In this document: positions 16,552-27,600 of the stretch, piece after piece
Position numbering within the stretch: the stretch's first letter is position 1
Layout of the letters: the number at the start of each line of letters is the position of its first letter
DNA from: Flagellimonas meishanensis
GTDB taxonomy: Bacteria; Bacteroidota; Bacteroidia; Flavobacteriales; Flavobacteriaceae
NCBI RefSeq assembly: GCF_019880545.1
Contig: NZ_JAINVW010000001.1
Span: 620,001 to 684,000 of the forward strand
Length of the DNA stretch: 64,000 nt
Reading direction: 5' to 3'
Notes under the pieces: model-generated
Seen by the model: only the letters and a program-made list of their open reading frames with translations
What the model was told of the DNA's origin: nothing
Database searches by the model: none
Made by a program: the position numbers and the translations under genes

Positions 16552-18735
16552 ATGTCAAAGCAAAGAAAGCGGGTAAGGAGTCAGAGGAAGAATGAGATTA
16601 CAAAGGGCATTTTCAAAGTATTGGAAAAAGATCCGAACCAAAGCTTTAATTACAAACAGCTTGCCACCAAACTTGGGATAACGGATACCCAGGACAGGAA
16701 TTTGCTGATTAAGCGCCTTGGCCAACTGAAGGCCACGGACAGGATATCGGAACCGGAAAGAGGAAAGTATAAAAAGAAAGCTACCTCCCACACTTTTTTT
16801 ACAGGAAGGGTAGACTTGACCAGTAGTGGTAACGCCTATATTTTGATAGATGGGGTGGATGATGATGTTTTTGTGCCGAACAATAGATTGAACAGAGCGT
16901 TGCATGGCGATACCGTGGAAGTATTCATAAAACCAAAAAGGAACGGAAGAAAGGCTGAGGGAGAGATTTCCAAAGTTTTGGAACGTAAAAAGGACACCTA
17001 TGTGGGTATAGTGGACAAACAAAAGACCTTTGCCTTTGTTCGACCAACGGATTCTCGGATGTATACCGATATTTTTGTTCCCCTTGACAGATTGAAAAAG
17101 GCCAAGGATGGTGAAAAAGTTTTGGTGCGTTTGGGTGACTGGCCGGAGGATGCCGATTCACCTTACGGAGAGGTAATTGACGTTTTGGGAAAACCTGGGG
17201 AGCACCATACCGAGATACATTCCATACTGGCTGAATATGGACTGCCCTATGAGTTTCCCTATGAAGTGGAACAGTATGCAAATTCCTTGGATACCTCTAT
17301 TTCTAAATCTGAGATTGCCAAACGAAGGGATATGCGCGAAGTACTCACCTTTACCATAGACCCTAAGGATGCGAAGGATTTTGACGACGCACTCTCTTTC
17401 AGCATCTTGGATAATGGGAATTATGAAATAGGTATCCATATTGCCGATGTGTCCCATTATGTAAAAACGGACACTATTCTTGAGGAAGAAGCCTATAATA
17501 GGGCCACTTCTGTATATTTGGTGGACAGGGTCGTGCCCATGTTGCCCGAAGTACTGTCCAATATGGCATGCTCGCTCAGGCCCCACGAGGAAAAATACAC
17601 TTTCTCTGCCATCTTTGAGATGGATAAAAACGCCCAGATACGGAATCAATGGTTTGGAAGGACTGTAATCAACTCCAATGAGCGTTTTGCATATGATGAA
17701 GCACAACACATTATTGAAACCGGCGATACAACAATTCCTGGGGAAATATCTATCAGAGGGGAGGCTTATTCTGTGCCCAACGAGGTAAAGGAAGCGGTCC
17801 TGACCATGGATAGATTGGCAAAAAAGATGCGGAAAGCGAGAATGGATGCCGGAGCCATTTCCTTTGATAAAATTGAAGTGCGTTTCAATTTAACGGTGAA
17901 CAATGAGCCTGAAAGTGTGTATTTTAAGGAAGCCAAGGACGCAAATAAGCTCATTGAGGAATTTATGCTCTTGGCAAACCGTAAAGTGGCCGAGTACATT
18001 GGAAAAAAGAAAAAAACGTTTGTCTATCGCATCCATGATGAACCCGATGAGGAAAAGTTGATTGCCCTGAATGGTGTTATATCAAGATTCGGACACAGCA
18101 TCAACCTGAGGGATAGAAAAAGCATCAACAGCTCTTTGAACCAACTTTTGGAAGATGTAAAAGGCAAAAAAGAACAGAATTTAGTGGATACCCTGGCCAT
18201 ACGAAGTATGAGCAAGGCCATTTACACTACCGAGAACATAGGTCACTATGGTCTGGGATTTGAATACTATACCCATTTTACATCGCCCATTAGAAGATAT
18301 CCCGATGTAATGGTACACAGGTTGCTTCAGCATTATTTGGATGGCGGCAAGCCACCTAAGGCCGTATTGTATGAAGAAAAGTGCAAACATTCCACAGATA
18401 TGGAGATACTTGCCTCCAATGCGGAAAGGGACTCCATTAAGTACATGCAGATCAAGTTCATGGAAGACCATAAGGACCAGGAATTTTTGGGAGTCATTTC
18501 GGGGGTTACGGAATGGGGCATTTATGTAGAGATCATTGAGAACAAATGCGAGGGCATGGTTCGGATTAGGGACATAAAGGACGATTATTATGTGTTTGAT
18601 GAGCGTCAATATGCCATTGTGGGCGAACGGTTCAAACGCGTTTATCAACTTGGTGACGAAGTTTACGTCATGGTAAAGGATACAGACCTCATAAAAAGAC
18701 ATTTGGATTTTTCCTTAATTGGGAAAAAGGAGTAA
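16552..18735 (+). CDS. rnr: Ribonuclease R
   Basis: A 727-residue processive 3'-to-5' exoribonuclease of the RNase II/RNB family, active on structured RNA. An N-terminal winged-helix segment (~15-70) is followed by cold-shock/OB domains (~75-230), the RNB catalytic domain (~250-580) and a C-terminal S1 domain (~645-725). The metal-binding aspartates sit in DPKDAKDFDDALSF as Asp270, Asp276, Asp278 and Asp279, the spacing known for RNase R. The start ATG at 16552 gives a basic N-terminus (MSKQRKRVRSQRK), as expected. It faces away from rpiB across the candidate origin. Confidence 0.95.
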   Translation: MSKQRKRVRSQRKNEITKGIFKVLEKDPNQSFNYKQLATKLGITDTQDRNLLIKRLGQLKATDRISEPERGKYKKKATSHTFFTGRVDLTSSGNAYILIDGVDDDVFVPNNRLNRALHGDTVEVFIKPKRNGRKAEGEISKVLERKKDTYVGIVDKQKTFAFVRPTDSRMYTDIFVPLDRLKKAKDGEKVLVRLGDWPEDADSPYGEVIDVLGKPGEHHTEIHSILAEYGLPYEFPYEVEQYANSLDTSISKSEIAKRRDMREVLTFTIDPKDAKDFDDALSFSILDNGNYEIGIHIADVSHYVKTDTILEEEAYNRATSVYLVDRVVPMLPEVLSNMACSLRPHEEKYTFSAIFEMDKNAQIRNQWFGRTVINSNERFAYDEAQHIIETGDTTIPGEISIRGEAYSVPNEVKEAVLTMDRLAKKMRKARMDAGAISFDKIEVRFNLTVNNEPESVYFKEAKDANKLIEEFMLLANRKVAEYIGKKKKTFVYRIHDEPDEEKLIALNGVISRFGHSINLRDRKSINSSLNQLLEDVKGKKEQNLVDTLAIRSMSKAIYTTENIGHYGLGFEYYTHFTSPIRRYPDVMVHRLLQHYLDGGKPPKAVLYEEKCKHSTDMEILASNAERDSIKYMQIKFMEDHKDQEFLGVISGVTEWGIYVEIIENKCEGMVRIRDIKDDYYVFDERQYAIVGERFKRVYQLGDEVYVMVKDTDLIKRHLDFSLIGKKE

Positions 18736-18790
18736 TCGATACTATATTGTAATATAATTTGTTATCGTATCGACAACCAAATTTTGCCGT

Positions 18791-19471
18791 ATGAAATCTA
18801 TTACATTATTGTTTACAGTGCTGTCGATACAGTTGTTGGCGGCCCAAGAGACGGAAATCATCAAAAATCTGGAAAAGTTTACGGAAATAAAGGTTTTTGA
18901 TGGCATATCGCTGCAGTTGATAAAGTCCAATGAGAACAAGGCCGTTATTTCGGGTGCAAATACCGATAAGGTTGCCGTGGTGAACAATGAAGGCGTTCTT
19001 AAAATAAGAATGGAATTGGACAAAATGTTCAGTGGTTATAGAACCTATATTGATGTGTATCACAAGGAAGACCTGAAGGTGATAGACGTAAATGAAGATG
19101 CCAGAATCTCCTCGGACCAAACCTATGTTCTGGATGTTTTGGACCTAAGGGCCCAGGAGGGCGGGGAGATAGAGTTGAATTGTCAAGTGGATCAACTTTT
19201 GATCAAAGCGGTTTCCGGAGGAGAAATTACAGTTTCCGGATTTGCAAACACCCAGGATATTATCATAAATACCGGGGGTACATATAATGGAAAAACGTTC
19301 AAGACCAAGTATACCACCATTGATGTGAGTGCTGGGGGCAATGCGGAAATTTATGCCACTGACTACGTAAAGGCCAATGTAAAGGCGGGTGGAGGGGTGT
19401 TGGTCCATGGAAATCCGGCCAAAATGGACGAAAAGAAAGTTTTTGGAGGAAAAATAAAAAGGATGGACTAG
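18791..19471 (+). CDS. Head GIN domain (DUF2807) exported protein
   Basis: A 226-residue secreted protein with a signal peptide (cleavage likely after QLLAAQ, residue ~20) and a single DUF2807 beta-helix-like domain. The opening EIKVFDGISLQLIKSNE and the regular alternation of short strands with glycine turns (VSGGEITVSG, SAGGNAEIYA, AGGGVLVHG) are typical. The family is common in Bacteroidetes and is often annotated as a putative autotransporter adhesin, without functional proof. It lies 55 bp after rnr and one base before the LysE-family gene. Confidence 0.87.
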   Translation: MKSITLLFTVLSIQLLAAQETEIIKNLEKFTEIKVFDGISLQLIKSNENKAVISGANTDKVAVVNNEGVLKIRMELDKMFSGYRTYIDVYHKEDLKVIDVNEDARISSDQTYVLDVLDLRAQEGGEIELNCQVDQLLIKAVSGGEITVSGFANTQDIIINTGGTYNGKTFKTKYTTIDVSAGGNAEIYATDYVKANVKAGGGVLVHGNPAKMDEKKVFGGKIKRMD

Positions 19472-19472
19472 T

Positions 19473-20216
19473 ATGATGGAGGATATCCAAACGGCGATTC
19501 CACTGGGATTCCTATTAAGTTTTATGATAGGCCCGGTGTTCTTTGTGCTGTTGGAAACCAGTGCCACCAAAGGTTTTAGGGCTGGAGTCTGTTTGGATGT
19601 TGGGGTCATCATGGCCGATATTATTTTCTTGCTGATAGCTTATTTTACCAGCTTTCAACTATTGGAGAACCTGAGCAATCAACCCGGACTATTCGTGTTT
19701 GGGGGGATGATACTTCTTGTATATGGTATTGTAATCTTTACAAAAAAGGAATCAAAAAAGGCCAGTTTAAAGGTCACCAAGGGAACTTATTTCACATTGA
19801 TCGTAAAAGGTTTTTTGCTGAACTTCATTAATATTGGCGTGCTCGCCTTTTGGTTGGGGCTCATAGTCATCGTGGGCCCAAGTCTGGACAATGATTCACA
19901 AAGAATCTTTATTTTTTTTAGCACGGTCCTCGGCGTTTATTTTTTCACTGACCTTATAAAGATTGTATTGGCTAAACAGTTAAAAAAATACCTTACAAAA
20001 GAGAGGATAATCTTGATTAAAAAGGTACTTGGCATTGTACTGATAATTTGCGGTATCTTTTTGATTGTCAAGGGTTTTTTACCAAAAGACAAGTTTGATA
20101 TCCAAGAGGGCATCGAGCGGATAAGCGGCACAAAAAAACCCAACGAAAAGTTGGGTTTTCCAGAGGCATCGAGCGGATTCGAACCGCTGTACAAGCTTTT
20201 GCAGAGCTGTGCCTAG
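19473..20216 (+). CDS. LysE-family translocator with tail overlapping tRNA-Cys
   Basis: A 247-residue LysE/RhtB-type inner-membrane exporter with about six transmembrane helices; PLGFLLSFMIGPVFFVLLE near the start matches the family's N-terminal signature. LysE proteins export amino acids or related metabolites; the substrate here is unknown. The last ~30 residues are unusual: from about residue 218 the frame runs through the transcription terminator and then 53 bp into the antisense strand of the tRNA-Cys gene before stopping. This tail (TKKPNEKLGFPEASSGFEP) does not look like family sequence. An ancestral stop codon was probably lost, perhaps through the duplication noted at 20109-20178. 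It follows the DUF2807 gene by one base. Confidence 0.85.
   Translation: MMEDIQTAIPLGFLLSFMIGPVFFVLLETSATKGFRAGVCLDVGVIMADIIFLLIAYFTSFQLLENLSNQPGLFVFGGMILLVYGIVIFTKKESKKASLKVTKGTYFTLIVKGFLLNFINIGVLAFWLGLIVIVGPSLDNDSQRIFIFFSTVLGVYFFTDLIKIVLAKQLKKYLTKERIILIKKVLGIVLIICGIFLIVKGFLPKDKFDIQEGIERISGTKKPNEKLGFPEASSGFEPLYKLLQSCA
20109..20122. repeat. Displaced copy of the tRNA-Cys 3' end
   Basis: GGCATCGAGCGGAT here is identical to 20165-20178, which is the 3' end (acceptor and T-arm strand) of the tRNA-Cys gene. The two copies lie 56 bp apart in the same orientation, with the tRNA terminator between them. This copy falls within the LysE-family coding sequence. Such partial tRNA-end duplications often mark integrase attachment sites. 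Confidence 0.6.
20132..20159 (-). terminator. Rho-independent terminator of tRNA-Cys
   Basis: A 10-bp inverted repeat (AAAACCCAAC / GTTGGGTTTT, 20135-20144 and 20150-20159) with a five-base loop. Read on the minus strand it lies 5 bp after the tRNA and ends in a run of seven T, so it terminates tRNA-Cys transcription. It lies inside the 3' part of the opposing LysE-family frame. Confidence 0.8.
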
Positions 20217-20234
20217 CCACTCGGCCACGATGCC
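20164..20234 (-). tRNA. tRNA-Cys (GCA)
   Basis: A 71-nt tRNA on the minus strand. The acceptor stem GGCATCG pairs with CGATGCC (7 bp); the T arm AGCGG-TTCGAAT-CCGCT pairs perfectly; the D arm is GCCGAGTGGCTAGGC. The anticodon loop CTGCAAA carries GCA for cysteine. The discriminator base is U, the identity base of tRNA-Cys. CCA is not encoded. It has its own well-formed promoter and terminator. Confidence 0.96.
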
Positions 20235-20246
20235 ATTTTTACGCTG

Positions 20247-20276
20247 CAAATGTACTACTTTTTTTAGCTTGCCAAA
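20247..20276 (-). promoter_or_regulatory. tRNA-Cys promoter
   Basis: On the minus strand TTTG (20276-20273) is followed after 18 bases by TACATTTG (20254-20247), a textbook Bacteroidetes -33/-7 pair. The expected start lies within a few bases of the tRNA 5' end at 20234. Confidence 0.8.
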
Positions 20277-20286
20277 ACCCCTAATG

Positions 20287-20643
20287 TTACCTTTGGGCAT
20301 TCAGTACAACGGCTACGCTCTCTACATCACCACCAATGGGGGGGTTTATTTTGGATACAATTACTTCCACGTGGGTAACCTGGGATATTTCGGACAAAAT
20401 TCGGTCTATAATACGTTGTGCCACATGTTCCAATAAATTGGACCTAGTGGCCATCTCATCTTTTACAATATTGTTCAGGTGGACGTAATCAACAGTTTCG
20501 TTGAGTTTGTCGGATTTTGAAGGCTTGGTCAAATCGGCATCTACTTCCAGGTCTACCCGATAGTCACTGCCAATAAGCATCTCTTCTTTAAGGCACCCGT
20601 GGTTGGAATGCACCCTTATGTTGTTCAGCCTGATCTTGCCCAC
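20287..20643 (-). CDS. folB: Dihydroneopterin aldolase
   Basis: FolB converts 7,8-dihydroneopterin to 6-hydroxymethyl-dihydropterin in folate synthesis. The protein has the typical early LNNIRVHSNHGCLKEE and the late VEVIVSKINPPIGG. I place the start at the GTG at 20643 (118 residues, beginning GKIRLNNIR), because the longer frame from 20664 begins inside a perfect -7 promoter element and adds seven residues (RQNQTIV) not typical of the family. It lies between the tRNA-Cys gene and the end of the spr operon on the same strand. Confidence 0.88.
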   Translation of the reverse strand: MGKIRLNNIRVHSNHGCLKEEMLIGSDYRVDLEVDADLTKPSKSDKLNETVDYVHLNNIVKDEMATRSNLLEHVAQRIIDRILSEISQVTHVEVIVSKINPPIGGDVESVAVVLNAQR

Positions 20644-20663
20644 TATGGTTTGGTTTTGCCGCA

Positions 20664-20671
20664 CAAAAATA
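20664..20671 (-). promoter_or_regulatory. -7 element of folB
   Basis: TATTTTTG on the minus strand, an exact match to TAnnTTTG, ending 20 bases before the preferred GTG start. A TTTG at 20688-20685 is the nearest -33 candidate, but the 13-base spacing is short. Confidence 0.5.
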
Positions 20672-20688
20672 GGGCAAAAACCATCAAA

Positions 20689-21645
20689 TCAGTACATACA
20701 CCTACAATTGCTAATACCCTGGAAGAGATCCATACCTATGGTCACCACATGCGTACCTATGTTGTAACCGGATATTTCATTGGTCAAGATTTGATAGGAA
20801 TATCCAAAATATAGGTTGTTTTTCTTGAGTCCCGCCATTGGGGAAAGATAAAGAGGGGTCAAAGGTTGACTTGGGTCATTGAGAAAACGGTACGTGGCAC
20901 CCACATAATAATAATCCTCAAAATCATGAAAACGGAACTTGGCATTCAAATCGGTTACGGACCTGCTGTCGCTTTCAAACCATTGGAAAAAAATGGAAGG
21001 CTCGATCTCCAACTTGCTGTTCTTGTTTTTCATAATGCTGTAGCCCGTGTAAACGTAATAGTTTCTAAGGGTATTTGGTTCAAAAACCGGATTAAAACTT
21101 TCAAGGTTTTTAGGCAGGATGTTGGCTGCATTTACGGTCACAAAGAAACGGTCCTTTCTATATAAAAAACCGATATCAAAATTATGGTTGGTGGTTGCCC
21201 TATCGTCCGTGGGAAGCTGACCGTTTTGCTCTGTAAAGTTTTCCGTGTCGATACGAAATTGATTGAAATTATATGAAATACCAAAGGATAAAAACTGATC
21301 ATCATACCGATCCAAGGTTAAATGGTGTGCAAACGACACCCTGGCCCCTCGCTGTTTGGTGAACCCATTGCTGTCGTTGTACAAGAACATGCCCAAGCCT
21401 GAGCGGTTTCCAATACGGGCGTCGGCACCCAATGTTTGTGTGTCCGGGGCATCCTCAATACCCACCCATTGGGTAAGGCCGTTCAATCGAACTTTTATGT
21501 GGTCTCCTATTCCCGCATAGGTTGGCGATATCAAGAACGGATTATCAGCATTGTACTGGGAATGCTGGGGCAAGGTCAACTCCTGACCACGGGCCAAAAA
21601 GGCCAGGAGCATTAAGATCACGGTTGAATATACTTTTTTGAACAT
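20689..21645 (-). CDS. sprF: PorP/SprF-family type IX secretion outer-membrane protein
   Basis: A ~318-residue outer-membrane beta-barrel protein of the PorP/SprF family, needed in Flavobacterium johnsoniae for secretion of the adhesin SprB. The signal peptide MFKKVYSTVILMLLAFLARGQ favours the ATG at 21645; an in-frame ATG at 21666, two bases from the sprB stop, would add seven residues. Family hallmarks are the mature N-terminus LTLPQHSQYNADNPFLISPTYAG, RLNGLTQWVGIEDAPDTQTLGAD, and the closing LYFGYSYQILTNEISGYNIGTH. It is the last gene of the sprCDBF operon and almost certainly the dedicated partner of the SprB-like adhesin upstream. Confidence 0.9.
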   Translation of the reverse strand: MFKKVYSTVILMLLAFLARGQELTLPQHSQYNADNPFLISPTYAGIGDHIKVRLNGLTQWVGIEDAPDTQTLGADARIGNRSGLGMFLYNDSNGFTKQRGARVSFAHHLTLDRYDDQFLSFGISYNFNQFRIDTENFTEQNGQLPTDDRATTNHNFDIGFLYRKDRFFVTVNAANILPKNLESFNPVFEPNTLRNYYVYTGYSIMKNKNSKLEIEPSIFFQWFESDSRSVTDLNAKFRFHDFEDYYYVGATYRFLNDPSQPLTPLYLSPMAGLKKNNLYFGYSYQILTNEISGYNIGTHVVTIGMDLFQGISNCRCMY

Positions 21646-21668
21646 TGGGCTCAGTAGGTTAAGCATTG

Positions 21669-24600
21669 TTATCTATAGAGGGTAAAGTGACCAACAAATT
21701 CACGGTCATCGTTCTCACCATTAAGGCGTATCACATACCAGTAATCTCCGGTTGGAAGGGCTTTTCCATCATATTCCCCATCCCATCCTTGGGAGTCGCG
21801 TGTCATCTTCTCCACTACTCTACCATAACGATCATAAATGGTAATTAGTACGTCTGGGAAGCCTTCCATGTTGTCAGGAATCCACATATCATTCAGACCG
21901 TCACCATCTGGCGTGAAGAAGTTGGGCATCTCAATATCAATGAACTCCATAAATATTTCCGCCCGAACCTCACAACCATTCTGATCAATTACAGTGACCA
22001 TGTAGGTGTCCGTTCTGTTGATAAAGAAGGTATTGTCCGTTCCATTATTGACATCGCCAAAATAGAAGGTGTAATCCTCCAAGCCGCCTTCTGCCACGGC
22101 AGTTATTTCATTGATGTTGTTGTTTTCAAGCACCAAGGTCAAAGGCTCGTATCCCTGAATGGTGAAGTCATAGGTCACCATGCAGCCATTGGCGTGTGCA
22201 ATGGTAATATAATGGTCACCAGCGGGGATGTTGGTAAAGTCTGCCGATAATTGCATGTCGGCAGGGTCAGTTGAATCCAGCGCATAGAGCACATCGGCAG
22301 AAACGGTTGGGTCTTCAAAAACGATTTCCAAAGCGTTGTCGGGAATGTTGCCCGTACACTGGTACATTGGGGTTACCGTGGCCTCCAGGTTAACACCGGG
22401 CTCTATCTGCACAAAAACGTTGGTATCGCACCCTTGCGAATCACGGATAAATACCACATGGGTTCCCGCAGGAAGGTTTTGGAACAGCACTTGGTCTTGG
22501 ACATAATCGGCATCGGCATTGGAATTCAACGCAGTTTCGTATGGCGCCGTACCTCCCATAATTTGAAGTTCAAATGAACCATCAGCACTCTCAAAACAAA
22601 CTTCGTGCATGATGTTTATGGCCTCAGCCTGAACAGGTTCTGGTTGAAGGATCTCAAATTGGAAAGTCATGAAACATCCATTCTGGTCCTGTGCGATGAC
22701 ATCATAGATGCCAGGAGCCAAATCTTCAAAAACATTCACCGTATCAAACTGATTAAGGTTAGGTGTGATGGCATAGAAAATCTCGCCCGTACCACCTGAA
22801 ACCTCTACCGTGATTGTTCCATCGTTCAGCCCCGCACAAGTTACATTGGTAAACTCTTCACGGTCTATCTGCAACGGAGCTGGGTCCGTGATGATTATCT
22901 CTGGGGAAACTTCCACACAATCCTGGCTGGTAACCCGCACGTAATAGCTTCCCGCCACTAAACCGCTAAAGGTGTCATTGGCTTGAGGACCAGCTATTAG
23001 GTTGGTCAGGGCAGCATCCCCGAAGAGTTCATAGCTGTAGTTGCCCAATCCACCCGTGGCGTTGGCAACAATAGTGGCCGAAGCTTCTGCTGTACAGTTG
23101 ATCATTGCTGCAGAATCGTCTATGTCTATGGTCAAAGGCGGAACCATGTCAACACTTATTTGGTTGGAAATTTGGGCTTCACAGCCAAAAGCATCCCGCA
23201 CATGGTATTGGTAAACACCGGCACCAACGCTGAATGTGTGGGTGCTTCCACCGCTCATGGCAAAATAGGCAACCCCATCCGTGCTGTATTCGTAAGGTCC
23301 CGTTCCCCCTGAAGCGGTAAGTCGCAACTGGGCTTGATTGGTACAGGTAAGTGCACTCAACTGGATCAATGAAGCCATTACATCTGTTGGCTCGCTGATG
23401 GTCACCTGAGCCGTCTCCACATCACAATTCCAATTGTCAGTAACTGTAATGCTATAGATTCCGGCACCCAAGTTGTTGAAGGTTGGGGACGACTGTTCAC
23501 CAGAAGTAAACACTATGGTTGTCCCCGTAGGATCGTAGACATTGAGTTGATAATCATAAACACCCTCACCTCCGGCCATGTTTTCGGCCCAGACCGATGC
23601 ATTGGTATCACCATAGCAGACCAAGGTTGTTGGCGTAGCATTTATATCGGCAGTTATCGGAACAGGTTGAACAAGTACAATTGGCTCGTTAATGATGCAT
23701 CCATTATTGTCGGTCACCTGCACATCAAACGTACCAGCAGACAAACCAGTGAACAAGTAGCTTGGCACATTATTGACGGTATACACCTGTGCTGTGGTAG
23801 TGTTTGTCAATATAATATCGTAAGGAGCATAACCACCCGTAGGTGCCACCAACATTTCGCCCTGATCGTTGCTACAGGTCACATTGGCGACTTCCTGGGG
23901 AATTAGCGCAAGGGCGCTGCTAGGCGAAACGATGGTAATGACATTGGAGTCCTCCACGCATAGCGGGTTGGCGGTCTGCGTTACCCTAACAAAGTAGTTG
24001 CCACCCACTAGTAAGGGGTCTGTAATGGACAAGGGGTTGGTGGATGTGTTTCCACTTCCAGTGATTCCCGTCACAGATCCGTCACCCCTGAAAACCTCAT
24101 AGTCGTAAGTGCCCGAATATCCTGTTACGTTGATTTCCAAAGCACCCGCATCACCAAAACATATGGCAGGAGCCGTTGCCGTTGCAACAACGTCTATCAA
24201 ATCATACGGAGCAATAGTGTGTATGGCTTCCACGTAGCAACCTGTTGCGTTGTCCGTTACCCTGAATGTGTAATTCCCAGGGGAGGTCAAATCAAATGTG
24301 GCCGTGGTGTTCGTGGGTGTTGCGGTCAAGGAACCATTTGGATTGCCCAAGGGCAGTAATTCAAAAGTATAGGTGTTCCCTGGGTTTCCATCATCAGAAA
24401 CGGTCAACAGCACCTCTTCTGGATTGACACAGCTAATGGCCACATTTTGTGTAATGCCTAACGTAAATGTGTTTATGGTAGGCACAAACACGGGGGCTGT
24501 GGTTGTACATCCATTGGCATCTTCAATAAAGATGGTAATATTTTGGTCCGCTCCAGTGTCAACTATACCAAACGTGTTGGCCGTCTGGAAGTTTATATTG

Positions 24601-27600
24601 TCCATGCTATACAAGTATGGACCTGTTCCACCGCTGGCTGTTACCGTTACGGTCGATGTGTTTACGGTGTTGTTAGGGTTACACACGAAGGCCGTAGCTG
24701 CGGCGGAGGCAGACAATGTGGTTGGCTCAGTAACAGTAACATCAAAAAAGTCATCACAAGCCCTGGAGGATATGACACGCACGCGATAGTCTCCTGCAGG
24801 GAGATTATCAAACGTTGGACTGGTCTGCGCAAATCGATACGGGGTCACCAAATTGGACATTTGGTATAGCTCATAGGTATATACGGGATCAGCCATGGTG
24901 GCAGGATCCAAAACCACGGTCAAACTACCATCGGAGCCACCGTTACAATTCACTGGGTCCATGGGCACATCATCGATAATCGGGTCAACCTTATCGTCAA
25001 GTTCTTGGGTAACCACAAATGTACAAGGTGTAGCAGTGTCATTGTCGGTTACCGTAAAAGTGTATATGCCAGGCTGCGTGAGTCCGGTAAAGACCCCTGT
25101 TGTGTTGTTCGCCGTGGTGAGCCCATCGGGGAAGAGCACATCAAAAGTAAGGTTGGAAGAACCTCCATTTACCGTTACCGTAACGTGACCACCAGGATCA
25201 AGAGTACAGTCAATCGGTTTCACAACTGTGGTTGCTGCCGTCATGGCATTTGTTAGTACTACAGGCCCTATGGTTGTGGCACATGACCATTGGTCGGCAA
25301 TCAAGACTTCGTATGAACCGGCACCTAATCCTGAGAAAACAGGACTTGTTTGTGGCGACCCAACATTTGAACCGTTTCGCATTAATTGATAGGTGTAATT
25401 GGCGCCTTGTCCACCCGTTGTTCCAACCACCTCGATTTCACCTTGAAGGTCGGTACAGTTTTCCTGGTTGATTTGAAGCACTGCAGCTATAAGAGCAGGG
25501 TCTTCCAGGGTAACATTTGGCAATTGGAATACACATCCATTTTGATCGGCCACCCAAACTTGGTAATCCGTGCCCGGTGTAGCTCCGCCAGAAAGATTGG
25601 AGAACAAAGGAGATGCCTGATAGCTTCCAGGATAAATCGGCGCTGGATTTGAGGCAAGGTCCACAAAATAGGTGTAGCCTCCCCAACCCCCAGAAACGTT
25701 GATGATTTCAATGGCACCATCATTTAGGGCACAAGTAACCGGGGTAACCGACGTATTTGCGGCAATGGGTGCACTTGGGCCGGCAATATTGAACACAGCA
25801 CTGTAAACACAAGCGCTTCCAGGAGGGTTTGTGTCTGTGACCTCTATATAATATGCTCCTGCGGCAAGACCTGTAATGGTGAAGCTGCCATCAGCATCAG
25901 AACCTGAAGAGGTGACATCGTCAGCCAAATTACCCGGAGTGTTGTTAATGTCATAATAAAGGGTGTAACTAGTGGCACTTGGATAGGTAACGCTGGAAGC
26001 GTCGACCAAATTGAGCTCCACAGAACCATTGGAATCACCAAAACAAGTGATGTTTACCGTATTGTCCACATTAAGATCCAACACTTCAGGGTCGGCCACC
26101 GTGTGAGAAACGGTGATGACACATCCGGTAACCGTGTTTCTCACTTCAAAATTGTGCGTTCCAACGGCAAGGCCGGTAAAACTTCCCGAAGCTTGGAAAG
26201 TACCCGCGGGCAATATCCTAAACTCATAGTTTGCTGGATCTGTTGTTGAATTTGTGATGGAACCGATGGCGGTTATCGTTATGTCTTCGCCCGCAACGCA
26301 GGTCGCCACGGCATCGACAACAATATTCGCAGAATCCAGGCTATCAAATGGAGCAATAACCGCAGTTGTTGTTCCCAAACAGCCATTGGTGTCATATACA
26401 TTTACGATATAGCTTCCACCCACGAGAGCGGTTTCAATATAAACATTGTTGGACCCGGATTGGACCACAACATCATCACCAGTGGCAGGTGTTCCCTGAT
26501 CGTTGATGAATTCGTAGATCACATACGTGCCGCTGCCTCCACTGATTGAGGCCGTGTCAATAGTGATAGAAGCATTGTCCGTATTATTTCCGGAAGTGCA
26601 GCCAAATTCTACAACGTTGGCATTGACATTGGCAATTGGGTTGGGTTCGTTAATGATGATGTCAAAAATATCCACAAAACAGCTGTTGGAACCAACACCC
26701 CGCACGCTATAAGTGCCAGCTGGAAGGTTTTCAAAAGTTGTTCCGTTCAACACGGCACCTGCCGGCATTGGCGTAAGTGTGTACACCAAGGGGTTGATGC
26801 CATTGTCCACTTCGGTAAGCGTTATGCTTCCATCATTGGCCCCGTTACAGGTAACATCCATATGTGTTTCCGTGAAGCTTGGGAGTGGAGCATCGGGCAC
26901 GCCCACGGTTATTGTTTGCGAACAATTTGGCGGAGCGGTTCCTATGTCGAACACAGTTACCTGATAGCTTCCGGCGGCGGCCGCCCCGGTCCAAGTAAAT
27001 GGATTGGAAGGAAGCACTATTCTGGCTTGGTCATTGGCCCCAGGGCCATCAATAATGAACTCGTAGTTTCCAGATCCGGAAGTCACTTCTATTTCTATTT
27101 CTGCATTGGCCGCAGACCCAGGCTCGCAGTCCAGTGCCACAGTTTGAATGGCGGTGAACTCCAATAGCGGATATACATCGAAGGTGTCTGTGTCTGTACA
27201 ACCGTTGCTGTCTATGATGGAAACATTGTAGGATCCAGGGGCCACATTGTTGAAAACCCCTCCATTATCCACATAGGTAACGCCTCCATCTATAGAATAG
27301 AAAATCTGTGGAGCGGTGCTCGTGGCATTTATGGTCACAGAAATTGGAGTTGTACAGTTATTTACAACAACAGAGTCAACTGTTGGGTTTGGTGTTAGTG
27401 TCAATGGAACTGTTCCCAAGTTCACGGAACAACCATACTGGTCCTCCATGGTCACATCGTAATTTCCAGCAGGTGAGTTCGCTGGAATTTCAATGGGATT
27501 ATCCGATGTGGACACGATGGTTACAAATGGAGCGGGCCCGGTTACGGTATAGGTGTATATTCCACCACCGCCCAACGGGCTTTGGATTTGGATCAACCCC

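Noticed and set aside
20363..20378. Possible further parS site (CACGTG core at 20368-20373 within folB)
   Set aside because: Only 11 of 16 positions match the palindrome and the outer bases are lost; likely chance. Other CACGTG cores near 13369 and 63804 are even poorer.
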